DNA from: Bacillus_I endophytica_A
Lineage (GTDB): Bacteria; Bacillota; Bacilli; Bacillales; Bacillaceae_H
Length of the DNA: 64,000 bases
Assembly (NCBI RefSeq): GCF_026790145.1
Contig: NZ_JALAMS010000001.1
Coordinates: forward strand, 434,001 to 498,000
Reading direction: 5' to 3'
Shown here: piece after piece, positions 8,532-16,286 of the stretch
How the letters are laid out: each line of letters opens with the position of its first letter
Position numbering within the stretch: position 1 is the first letter of the stretch
Position numbers and translations under genes: made by a program
Notes under the pieces: model-generated
The model's database searches: none
The model's input: only the letters and a program-made list of their open reading frames with translations
What the model was told of the DNA's origin: nothing

Positions 8532-8984
8532 TTATTTCCCGAGCGGTTTGAATACGGGCTTTTGATATTTTTTCTTGTAAGAAGAGCGCTCGTCCTGTTT
8601 CTTTTCTTCTTCATATCCTGTATAGGATACAAGAATTTTTTTGGCATGAGATAGCGACATTTTAGTAGGTGGATTTCGATACTGTTGATCTAGTAAACCT
8701 AGATGTGGCAGGGTAGCAAAGTCTTCTTTCTGAGGAGGAAGATGAAAGTAATAGTCAGCAACCGAAACAAGTAAATCTGAACGCTGTTGACTATTTTTAG
8801 GGTTGGGAGAAAAATGAAGGCCTTCTTTTTTGGCTTTCTTTTCAGAGATTAGCTTCTTCAAGCCAAGTTTTTTTAGCATGTAAAGATATTTAGGATCTGT
8901 AGCTGTTTTCGCATGGCGATTTACAGTAAAGAGAGCCTGTGCAAGCTGCAATGTTGAAAATGTCTTTTGTTCATGAGCAGACAT
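8532..8984 (-). CDS. ykyB: YkyB family protein
   Basis: 150 aa from ATG 8984 with AAGGAG nine bases upstream. It matches B. subtilis YkyB (about 154 aa) over nearly the full length: FTVNRHAKTATDPKYLY near the start, then LHFSPNPKNSQQRSDLL, YYFHLPP, LPHLG, YRNP and KPVFKPLG at the C-terminus. The function is unknown. The protein is very basic, especially at the C-terminus (SSYKKKYQKPVF), which would suit nucleic-acid binding, but that is inference. In B. subtilis it lies near patA and cheV, as here. Confidence 0.92.
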   Translation of the reverse strand: MSAHEQKTFSTLQLAQALFTVNRHAKTATDPKYLYMLKKLGLKKLISEKKAKKEGLHFSPNPKNSQQRSDLLVSVADYYFHLPPQKEDFATLPHLGLLDQQYRNPPTKMSLSHAKKILVSYTGYEEEKKQDERSSYKKKYQKPVFKPLGK

Positions 8985-9052
8985 ATTTTCACTCCTTGTC
9001 CTTTAAACATTTTCCTCTATTATAGCCGTTATTGTTAATTTTGCAACATTGT

Positions 9053-9082
9053 ACATAAAAGGTTAGCACACTTCACATAATA
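9053..9082 (+). promoter_or_regulatory. Candidate forespore (sigma-F/G) promoter of glcU-gdh
   Basis: CATAATA at 9076-9082 fits the -10 pattern CATWMTA used by forespore sigma factors, with ACATA at 9053-9057 (one mismatch to GHATR) 18 bases upstream. In spore-formers the glcU-gdh operon is classically forespore-expressed, which is why I looked here. The -35 is weak. Confidence 0.35.
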
Positions 9083-9126
9083 ATTTCAGCTTGAATTTTA
9101 AAACCTTAAGAAAAGAAGGTGAACTT

Positions 9127-9987
9127 ATGTTAGATATTCTTGTTGCTCTTATACCTGCTATTACGTGGGGAAGCCTTGTTTTCCTAAGTGAAAAGTTAGG
9201 AGGAGGACCTTATAGTCAGGTTCTCGGGACAACAATAGGCGCCCTTTTATTTTCTATTGTCGTATATTTTTTCACTACTCCAGAATTTACAGCGCTTATT
9301 TTTACTATTGGCTTTATTTCGGGAGTTTTTTGGTCAATTGGACAGATGAATCAGTTCCGTTCCATTGAATATCTCGGTGTATCTAAAACAGTTCCACTTT
9401 CAACCGGAATGCAGCTTGTTGGAACATCATTGTTTGGTGTGCTTGTTTTTGGGGAATGGGATACAGGGAAAAAGTTAACAATAGGAATCATTGCCCTCGT
9501 TGCGATTATCATTGGAGCCATTTGTAACTCTTATGATAAATCAGCAAATGGTGGTGAAGGAAACGGGAAGTCTAATTTCACAAAAGGACTGCTTATTCTC
9601 CTTCTTTCAACAGTGGGATATGTCGCATATGTTGTTATTATCCGATGGTTTGAAATTGACGGGTGGACAGCTATTCTACCTCAGTCAATAGGAATGGTTG
9701 TAGGAGCTTTCATTATGTCTCTTAAACATAAACCATATGATAAGTACACATTACGAAATATTTTTACAGGAATATGGTGGAGTACGGGAAACCTTGCATT
9801 ACTATTGTCCATTCCACTTGTTGGTGTAGCCACAAGCTTCTCTTTATCGCAAACAGGAATTATTATTTCTACCTTGGGAGGAATATTCTTCCTTGGTGAG
9901 AAGAAAACTAAAACACAAATGGTATTTGTTATTATTGGCTCCATTTTAATTATCGTTGGCGGAGTTATGCTAGGATTTACGAAATAG
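9127..9987 (+). CDS. glcU: Glucose uptake protein GlcU (GRP/DMT superfamily)
   Basis: 286 aa from ATG 9127, chosen over ATG 9091 because AGAAGGTG lies directly upstream and the family begins with the first membrane helix (LDILVALIPAITWGSLVFLSEKLGGGPYSQ). About ten hydrophobic helices are visible, in the two-repeat arrangement of the drug/metabolite transporter superfamily. Signature segments shared with B. subtilis GlcU are GGGPYxQxxGTT, LGVSxTxPxSTGMQLVGT, VATSFSLSQ and STLGGIFxLGE. It imports glucose across the cytoplasmic membrane. The stop is 15 bases before gdh, so they form an operon: the imported glucose is the substrate of Gdh. Confidence 0.93.
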   Translation: MLDILVALIPAITWGSLVFLSEKLGGGPYSQVLGTTIGALLFSIVVYFFTTPEFTALIFTIGFISGVFWSIGQMNQFRSIEYLGVSKTVPLSTGMQLVGTSLFGVLVFGEWDTGKKLTIGIIALVAIIIGAICNSYDKSANGGEGNGKSNFTKGLLILLLSTVGYVAYVVIIRWFEIDGWTAILPQSIGMVVGAFIMSLKHKPYDKYTLRNIFTGIWWSTGNLALLLSIPLVGVATSFSLSQTGIIISTLGGIFFLGEKKTKTQMVFVIIGSILIIVGGVMLGFTK

Positions 9988-10002
9988 AAGGAGGACATCA
10001 TG

Positions 10003-10788
10003 ATGTACAATGACTTAAAAGGAAAAGTAGCTGTTGTAACAGGAAGTACTTCAGGTCTTGGACGAGCTATTGCTATTCGTTTTGGACAAGAAGGAATGAA
10101 AGTTGTCGTAAATGGACCAAATGACGAAAAGGCTTTAGCAGAAGTGGTAGAAGAAGTGAAAAAAGCGGGTGGAGAAGCAACAGGTGTTGTAGCAGATATT
10201 TCTAAAGAAGACGATGTGAAAAAGCTGATCGACACGGCAATATCTGAATTCGGAACACTCGACGTTATGATGAACAATGCTGGGGTGCAAAAAGAAATTC
10301 CATCACATGAGATGTCGCTTGAAGATTGGAATAAAGTTATTTCAGTAAACTTAACTGGAACGTTTATGTGCGCTCGCAACGCTATTGATCACATGGTTAA
10401 AAATAACAAAAAAGGTACAGTTATTAACATGTCAAGCGTTCATGATACAATTCCTTGGCCGCATTTTGTTCACTATGCATCAAGCAAAGGCGGAATTCGT
10501 ATGATGACAGAAACGCTGGCACTTGAATATGCACCAAAAGGAATTCGTGTAAATGCTATTGGTCCAGGAGCTATTAATACGCCAATCAATGCTGAAAAAT
10601 TCTCAGATCCAGAAGAGAAAAAAGGCGTAATTGAGCTTATTCCAATGGGATATGTAGCAGAATCAGAGGAAGTAGCCTCAATTGCTGCTTTTCTTGCCTC
10701 AGAAGAAGCGAAGTATGTAACAGGGGTAACTTTACACGTAGATGGAGGCATGACGCTTTATCCAGGTTTCCAAGCTGGTAAAGGATAA
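10003..10788 (+). CDS. gdh: Glucose 1-dehydrogenase (NAD(P)+)
   Basis: 261 aa from ATG 10003 (ATG 10000 is adjacent; AAGGAGG spacing favours the second). A classical SDR: TGSTSGLGRA cofactor turn near residue 14, NNAG at about 92, catalytic Ser in NMSSVH and YxxxK in HYASSK, then PGAINTPINAEKF. The sequence is nearly that of Bacillus Gdh, which oxidises beta-D-glucose to gluconolactone with NAD or NADP. It follows glcU in one operon. In B. subtilis this pair is made in the forespore and the enzyme supplies reducing power on germination with glucose. Confidence 0.95.
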   Translation: MYNDLKGKVAVVTGSTSGLGRAIAIRFGQEGMKVVVNGPNDEKALAEVVEEVKKAGGEATGVVADISKEDDVKKLIDTAISEFGTLDVMMNNAGVQKEIPSHEMSLEDWNKVISVNLTGTFMCARNAIDHMVKNNKKGTVINMSSVHDTIPWPHFVHYASSKGGIRMMTETLALEYAPKGIRVNAIGPGAINTPINAEKFSDPEEKKGVIELIPMGYVAESEEVASIAAFLASEEAKYVTGVTLHVDGGMTLYPGFQAGKG

Positions 10789-10830
10789 TATAGTTGTCTC
10801 CTCTGAAAACTTCAGCTAAAATGGACATAA

Positions 10831-10862
10831 AAAGAAACTTCCAGATTTGGAAGTTTCTTTTT
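10831..10862 (+). terminator. Terminator of glcU-gdh
   Basis: AAAGAAACTTCC pairs with GGAAGTTTCTTT around AGATTT; the T run follows. Confidence 0.85.
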
Positions 10863-10899
10863 AATTGAACGATTTAGCGAGGGAAGATAAAGAAAACAA

Positions 10900-12462
10900 A
10901 TGGTAAAGGGTGTAGAAGAAACGTTGAAAACAAAATATGGAATGATTGATATTGGATCAAACACAATGAGATTAGTCATTTATGAGCACAATCAAGGCTT
11001 AAGATTTAAAGAAATTGAAAATATAAAAATAGTAGCTCGGTTACGAAATTATCTCAATAAAGAAAACGTGTTAACAGAAGAGGGCATTTCTGTTTTGTTG
11101 AATACACTGCAGAGCTTTGAATCGATTACAAAACATCATGATTTAAACCATGTAAAATGTGTAGCAACAGCAACTGTTCGCCAAGCAAAGAATGTTGAAG
11201 AAATAAAAAAGAGAGTTGCGCTTGAAACGGACTTTCATATGAATGTAATTACGGAATTTGAGGAAGCATACTATGGTTTTTTAGCTGTTATTAATTCAAC
11301 TGAAATTACAGAAGGTATTACAATTGATATTGGAGGGGGAAGTACAGAAGTTACGTATTTCCAAAATCGAAAGCTCGTTGAGTTTCATAGTTTTCCGTTT
11401 GGAGCTCTTTCCTTAAAGTTAAATTTTGTTCAAGGAGATGTTCCAACTGTTGCTGAGTACGAAGAGATGAAAAATTATCTCCATAGTCAGCTTGAAGAAA
11501 TTCCATGGCTCCGTTCTCGAAGACTTCCGATAATAGCTATTGGAGGAAGTGCAAGAAATGCTGCACAGCTTCATCAAAGCTTTATAAATTATCCACTAGG
11601 AGGACTTCATCAGTATGAAATGAAGCCTGAGGATATTACATATGTTAGCCAAAAACTTTGTCCACTTTCCTATGAACAGTTACAAGGAATGGACGGGCTT
11701 TCAAAAGATCGAGCAGATACGATCCTTCCAGCAATTGAGGTATTTAGACAAATTTGTGAATATTCAGATGCACCTTTATTTATGATGAGTAGAAAAGGGC
11801 TGCGTGAAGGGGTATTTTTTGATGAAATTATGAGACCTCTTAATATTGAATCTTTTCCGCATGTTGCTCGTGAAAGTTTCCAAGCCCTTATTTATGATTT
11901 TGAAATTGATACAGAGCACGCTAAGCAGGTGCTTACGATTGCAATGAGCATGTTAGACTCTTTAAAAGAAGTGCTTCAACTATTATGGGAAGAAGAAGAT
12001 TGGCTGCTGCTTAAGCGTGGCGCTTACTTATTCCACTTTGGTCAATATATCGATTCTGAATCAAGCAGCCAGCATACATTTAACATTATAGCTAATAGAA
12101 CGATTGAGGGGATACGTCACCGAGATCGGTTGAAACTTGCTTTTGTTTCATCGTATAAAGGCAAGGGTGTTTTTAGACAATATATGGAGCCTTATGGAGG
12201 CTGGTTTACAAAGGACGAGCAAAGAAAACTTCGCTTTTTAGGAGCCCTTCTTAAATTCTCTTATAGCTTAAATGCAACAAAACGAAATATTGTTGAAGAG
12301 ATAAAAGTAAAACAAGACAACAGCAATACAGTTGAGCTTTATATAAACTGTAGGGATGAATATCGAGCGGAAGAATATCAGGCAGAAAAACAAAAAAAGC
12401 ATTTAGAAAAAGTAATTAAAAGAAATTTAAAGCTTGAATTTGTAAACAAAATAGAAGTTTAA
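10900..12462 (+). CDS. ppx: Exopolyphosphatase (Ppx/GppA family)
   Basis: 520 aa; ATG 10900 has only a distant GAGGGAAG, and TTG 10924 is a possible alternative. The N-terminal actin-like ATPase-fold domain shows the phosphate-1 motif DIGSNTMRL (about residues 17-25) and phosphate-2 motif DIGGGSTEV (about 143-151), with the catalytic Glu in the EFEEAYYGF segment. A C-terminal helical extension (about 320-520) is present, as in long Ppx proteins. The enzyme removes terminal phosphate from long-chain polyphosphate. It precedes ppk but is separated by a terminator and a Pho-type promoter, so synthesis and breakdown can be controlled apart. B. subtilis lacks this pair at this locus. Confidence 0.92.
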   Translation: MVKGVEETLKTKYGMIDIGSNTMRLVIYEHNQGLRFKEIENIKIVARLRNYLNKENVLTEEGISVLLNTLQSFESITKHHDLNHVKCVATATVRQAKNVEEIKKRVALETDFHMNVITEFEEAYYGFLAVINSTEITEGITIDIGGGSTEVTYFQNRKLVEFHSFPFGALSLKLNFVQGDVPTVAEYEEMKNYLHSQLEEIPWLRSRRLPIIAIGGSARNAAQLHQSFINYPLGGLHQYEMKPEDITYVSQKLCPLSYEQLQGMDGLSKDRADTILPAIEVFRQICEYSDAPLFMMSRKGLREGVFFDEIMRPLNIESFPHVARESFQALIYDFEIDTEHAKQVLTIAMSMLDSLKEVLQLLWEEEDWLLLKRGAYLFHFGQYIDSESSSQHTFNIIANRTIEGIRHRDRLKLAFVSSYKGKGVFRQYMEPYGGWFTKDEQRKLRFLGALLKFSYSLNATKRNIVEEIKVKQDNSNTVELYINCRDEYRAEEYQAEKQKKHLEKVIKRNLKLEFVNKIEV

Positions 12463-12471
12463 ACATATTAA

Positions 12472-12502
12472 AAAAGCCTCTTTGAATAAAGAGGCTTTTT
12501 TT
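12472..12502 (+). terminator. Terminator of ppx
   Basis: AAAAGCCTCTTT-GAAT-AAAGAGGCTTTT followed by a long T run. Confidence 0.9.
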
Positions 12503-12619
12503 TTTAGTTGCAAAAGGAGATTGCAGGCCTAAAGACCTTATTGAGATTTATTGTTATATGCGCTAAAAGAAATACGTTCACTTAACATTATGTGATAAAA
12601 AAGGAATTATCCTTTGAAT

Positions 12620-12689
12620 TTTAAAGAATGTTAACAGAAAATTTACATTAGCTTAACAATTAAGTGGTAATTTGAAATAAGATGATAAT
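12620..12689 (+). promoter_or_regulatory. PhoP-type box and -10 element upstream of ppk
   Basis: TTAACA (12631-12636), TTTACA (12642-12647) and TTAACA (12653-12658) are direct repeats exactly 11 bases apart; a weaker TTTAAA lies one more period upstream (12620-12625). This is the layout of Bacillus PhoP boxes (TTAACA-like hexamers on one DNA face). GATAAT at 12684-12689 is a suitable -10 at the expected distance, and there is no strong -35, as usual for activated Pho promoters. A further isolated TTAACA lies at 12582. Confidence 0.7.
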
Positions 12690-12745
12690 TCTTTCTACGC
12701 TCCTTATATAAAGAGATAGAGAAATAGTAAGGGTGGTAAAAAACT

Positions 12746-14875
12746 GTGGAACTATTAAGTGCAAATAACAAGGTAGAAGGATTAGGGAATCCTGAATATT
12801 ACAACAACCGTGAGTTAAGTTGGCTCGCTTTTAACGAACGGGTATTAGAAGAAGCGATGGATACATATAATCCTCTTCTAGAATCTTTGAAATTTCTTGC
12901 TATCTTCAGCTCTAACCTTGATGAGTTTTTTATGGTTCGAGTAGCAGGATTGAAAGATCAAGTGAAAGCAGGTTTCAACAAACCAGAGAATAAAGCAGGA
13001 CTCACGCCTAAAAAGCAGCTTTCAAAAATTGCTGAGAAGAATCATTCACTAGTAAATATCCAGTCTGAAACATACAATTCGCTCATTCCATTACTAGAAG
13101 AAGAAGGAATAAGCTTTATTTCAATGGATCAAGCAACAAAAGAACAGAGAGCTTTTTTAGAAAATCATTTTGATGAGCAAATCTTTCCTGTTTTAACTCC
13201 TATGGCTGTTGATGCTTATAGACCTTTTCCAATGCTTCTAAATAAAACGCTAAACCTAGCTATTGTATTAGAGCAAGGAGAATCAGAGGATGAAGAAATG
13301 GTTCTTCCAACAGGAAAACTTGCATTAGTTCAAGTTCCGAGTGTGCTAGATCGTTTTATTGAACTTCCTACACAATCTGAACATAAGCGATTATTTATTT
13401 TTTTAGAAGACGTTATATCTTTTTATATTCACAAGCTTTTTACAGGTTTTACAGTTAAGAGTGTTACACAATTCCGAATTACTCGTAATGCCGATATGAC
13501 CATTCATGAAGAGGGAGCAAGAGATCTTCTACGGGAAATTGAAAAAGAGCTTCGGAAACGAAAGTGGGGAGCTGCTGTTCGATTAGAAGTTAAAGGAGAA
13601 CAGTATGATCACCATGTTTTAAATTACTTGAAAAAAGAACTTGAAGTCCACAATAAAGATGTTTATAGCATTAATGCACCGCTTGATTTAACATTTTTAT
13701 TCTCATTTTATAAAACTGTATCAATGACGCATGATCATTTAATTTATGAAGCGCTCATTCCTCAACCTCCTCGTGATTTGTATTATAATGAAAATATTTT
13801 TGAAAAAGCATTAGAACGTGATATTTTACTTCATCATCCATACGAATCATTTGAACCTGTAGTCGATTTTGTGAACGATGCAGCAGATGATGGCGATGTA
13901 TTGGCAATTAAGCAAACATTGTATCGTGTCAGCGGCGGTTCGCCAATTATTAAAGCTTTAAAAAGAGCAGCTGAAAAAGGCAAACAGGTTACAGTACTTG
14001 TAGAGCTTAAAGCTCGATTTGATGAAGAAAATAATGTGCAATGGGCAAAGGAACTCGAAAAGGCAGGGTGTCATGTAATTTACGGTATGACATACCTTAA
14101 AACACATAGTAAAATTACGCTTGTTGTACGTAAAAAAAATCATCGCATTGAACGGTTTGTCCACCTTGGTACAGGCAATTATAATGATGCTACAGCTAAA
14201 ATATATACAGATGCGGGTCTTATTACATCGAACCATCGCATTGGGATTGATGCGACTAACTTCTTTAACTATCTAAGTGGTTATACCGAAAAACCGAATT
14301 ATAATCACCTTTCTGTTGCTCCATATGACATTCGTAAAGATTTTATTCATTTAATTGAAGAAGAAATTCGTTATCACCATCAGTTCAAAAATGGACATAT
14401 TATTGCTAAAATGAACTCTCTAACAGATAAAATGCTTATTATGAAGTTTTATGAAGCTTCAAATGCAGGTGTAAAAGTAGATTTAATTGTACGAGGGACT
14501 TGTTGCCTTCGCCCTGGTATTAAAGGTGTAAGCGAAAACATCACAGTGAGAAGTATTGTGGGGCGTTTCTTGGAGCATACACGCATTTATTATTTTCATC
14601 ATAACGGAGAGAAAAAGTTTTTCTTATCTTCTGCGGATTTAATGACGAGAAATATGGAAAAACGTGTTGAAATTATGTTTCCAATTTTTAGCGGGCATTT
14701 GAAGCAGCGTATCACCCAATGGATGCAAATTATGATGAGTGATAATGTAAAAGCACGTGAACAGTCTCCAGATGGAACGTACCATTATGTGAAAAGAGCT
14801 GAAGATGAACCAATTATAGATAGCCAGCAAACATTATTTCAGCTTGCCTATAGTGTAGGAGAAGACGAGGAATAG
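12746..14875 (+). CDS. ppk: Polyphosphate kinase (PPK1)
   Basis: 709 aa from GTG 12746 with AAGGGTGG upstream. All four PPK1 regions are visible: the N-terminal helical domain (NRELSWLAFNERVLEEA near 22-38, SNLDEFFMVRV near 56-66), the head domain, and two C-terminal phospholipase D-like domains carrying the autophosphorylated histidine segment LKTHSKITLVV and HLGTGNYND, with a second histidine in FLEHTRIYYFHH. It polymerises ATP gamma-phosphate into polyphosphate reversibly, as a tetramer at the membrane or cytosol. Preceded by a Pho-type box, so probably induced by phosphate limitation. It pairs functionally with ppx. Confidence 0.95.
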   Translation: MELLSANNKVEGLGNPEYYNNRELSWLAFNERVLEEAMDTYNPLLESLKFLAIFSSNLDEFFMVRVAGLKDQVKAGFNKPENKAGLTPKKQLSKIAEKNHSLVNIQSETYNSLIPLLEEEGISFISMDQATKEQRAFLENHFDEQIFPVLTPMAVDAYRPFPMLLNKTLNLAIVLEQGESEDEEMVLPTGKLALVQVPSVLDRFIELPTQSEHKRLFIFLEDVISFYIHKLFTGFTVKSVTQFRITRNADMTIHEEGARDLLREIEKELRKRKWGAAVRLEVKGEQYDHHVLNYLKKELEVHNKDVYSINAPLDLTFLFSFYKTVSMTHDHLIYEALIPQPPRDLYYNENIFEKALERDILLHHPYESFEPVVDFVNDAADDGDVLAIKQTLYRVSGGSPIIKALKRAAEKGKQVTVLVELKARFDEENNVQWAKELEKAGCHVIYGMTYLKTHSKITLVVRKKNHRIERFVHLGTGNYNDATAKIYTDAGLITSNHRIGIDATNFFNYLSGYTEKPNYNHLSVAPYDIRKDFIHLIEEEIRYHHQFKNGHIIAKMNSLTDKMLIMKFYEASNAGVKVDLIVRGTCCLRPGIKGVSENITVRSIVGRFLEHTRIYYFHHNGEKKFFLSSADLMTRNMEKRVEIMFPIFSGHLKQRITQWMQIMMSDNVKAREQSPDGTYHYVKRAEDEPIIDSQQTLFQLAYSVGEDEE

Positions 14876-14877
14876 CT

Positions 14878-14912
14878 AAAAAAGCCGCCAAACGGAAGTT
14901 TGGGGGCTTTTT
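14878..14912. terminator. Terminator of ppk, possibly bidirectional
   Basis: AAAAAAGCC-G-CCAAAC pairs with GTTTGG-G-GGCTTTTT around GGAA, with one G-G mismatch. Confidence 0.75.
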
Positions 14913-14933
14913 ATCTTAAAATAACAAGTTTAG

Positions 14934-15161
14934 TTAACGATAGTAAGGATAGCCTCCATAATATGGAACAGGTGGCCCATAGAAAGGTCTTGGTCCATAG
15001 AAAGGTCCTGGTCCATAGAAAGGTGGTCGATATGCTCCGCCAATTGCGCCAATAGTCAATCCACCTAACAATCCTCCAGCAAGACCGCCTAGAAACGGAG
15101 CACCAAAGAAAAAGCGTTCATCTGGCTGATTACGGTAGTAGTGTGGTGGATAATATTGCAT
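14934..15161 (-). CDS. Gly/Pro/Tyr-rich small protein, spore coat-like
   Basis: 75 aa from ATG 15161, which has AGGAGG at the right distance; the longer frame to 15179 overlaps that ribosome site. The order is a Tyr/Pro-rich N-terminus (MQYYPPHYYRNQPDE), a Gly-rich hydrophobic segment (GGLAGGLLGGLTIGAIGG, about 25-42), and a C-terminal repeat FYGPG/R-P-FYGP ending YYGGYPYYR. An 18-base DNA repeat (about 14970-15025) encodes the FYGPxP units. Composition resembles Bacillus coat or surface proteins of the CotT/YuzC sort, but I recognise no specific family, so a coat role is inference. Confidence 0.65.
   Translation of the reverse strand: MQYYPPHYYRNQPDERFFFGAPFLGGLAGGLLGGLTIGAIGGAYRPPFYGPGPFYGPRPFYGPPVPYYGGYPYYR
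14970..15025. repeat. 18-bp tandem repeat within the Gly/Tyr-rich gene
   Basis: Three near-identical copies of an 18-base unit containing CCATAGAAAGGT (plus-strand sense) encode successive PFYGPG/R units of the small protein. Confidence 0.8.
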
Positions 15162-15232
15162 AGTGAAATTCCTCCTCATAAACTCTAGTCCTTAGCAGTG
15201 TATGACAAGATGAACAATAATGAGCCTGTTCT

Positions 15233-16096
15233 TTATGGACGTATATGATTTAGTGTAAATATAGTGAGTTCTGGTGGAGCAAGTAGACGAAAAGGAAGAC
15301 GAGTTGTTCCCAAGCCTCGATTTACATAAAGTTTCATTGCTGTATGTTGAACTGTATAAAGACCTTCTACATAATTAGTGCCATATGGAGGAGTAACAAT
15401 AGGACCTATAAAAGGCAGTTGTATCTGTCCACCATGTGTGTGACCCGATAATTGAAGGTTAATTGGGTAGCGTGCTACTTCTGGAGCGATATCTGGTTCA
15501 TGAACAAGGACAATAGAGAAAAAGTCTTGAGAAGCATTCTGAAGCGTTTGAGCAAGGTTTGGCTTACCGAGCATCACATCGTCAAGTCCATAGATTACTA
15601 GTGCTTTTTCATCACTCCCTTTAATTCGTACAGAACGGTTTTTTAAAAGCTGAAAATGGCTTTTCTTCATAATTTCTTCGTATAAATTAGTTCCAAACCC
15701 TCCATGATCATGATTACCATAAACAGCAAATTTACCGAGAGGGGCTTTAATTTGTTTTAGAATAGGGGGAATTTCTCCAGCTTCTTTGTATTGCTGTGGA
15801 GCATCTATTAAATCACCTGTAAAAAAGACAAAATCAGGAGAGAGGGAATTTATTTGTTTAACAAGTCTACGAAGCTTTTTTAGTGTATATGTTGAACTAA
15901 GGTGAATGTCGCTAAATTGAACAATTCTTTTTCCACTAAGTTCCTTAGGGATTGTTGTGGAGCTTAGGGTCTTAAAAACCGTGTGCACGTAAAAAGGTTC
16001 AATATAGCGAATGTACATATATCCAAAACCACTTATTAAAAATGGTATAAGAGCACCGCTTCCTTTTAAAAAGGTTCTTCTCGTTATCTTTTTCAT
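15233..16096 (-). CDS. ykuE: Tat-exported metallophosphoesterase YkuE
   Basis: 287 aa, ATG 16096. The N-terminus has a twin-arginine signal (TRRTFLK at residues 5-11) followed by a hydrophobic stretch, so the protein should leave the cytoplasm folded with its metals. The calcineurin-like motifs are in order: SDIHLS (D-x-H), GDLID, GNHDH, and GHTHGGQ. B. subtilis YkuE is a known substrate of the TatAyCy translocase and a metal-dependent phosphoesterase bound to the wall. Divergent from ykuI, as in B. subtilis. Monocistronic; no clear terminator was noted before the coat-like gene. Confidence 0.94.
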   Translation of the reverse strand: MKKITRRTFLKGSGALIPFLISGFGYMYIRYIEPFYVHTVFKTLSSTTIPKELSGKRIVQFSDIHLSSTYTLKKLRRLVKQINSLSPDFVFFTGDLIDAPQQYKEAGEIPPILKQIKAPLGKFAVYGNHDHGGFGTNLYEEIMKKSHFQLLKNRSVRIKGSDEKALVIYGLDDVMLGKPNLAQTLQNASQDFFSIVLVHEPDIAPEVARYPINLQLSGHTHGGQIQLPFIGPIVTPPYGTNYVEGLYTVQHTAMKLYVNRGLGTTRLPFRLLAPPELTIFTLNHIRP

Positions 16097-16286
16097 TTTA
16101 CTAACACACCTTGTTTTTTATTTATTTAGATGTAGGATATTTAAATAAGGACAGAGAAGATAATTGTTTATTTTTATTTTTCATTTTTTTCTTAAAAAAT
16201 GAAAAATGGTGAGATAATATACTAGCGCAAATATAAAACTCATATTATACTATTTGTTAACATTAAAACTAAAGGAGGTGTTCATA

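Noticed and set aside
9681..10379. 232-codon minus-strand frame opposite glcU-gdh
   Set aside because: Entirely antisense to two recognised enzymes; Ser/Thr/Pro-rich composition is that of a reversed coding strand.
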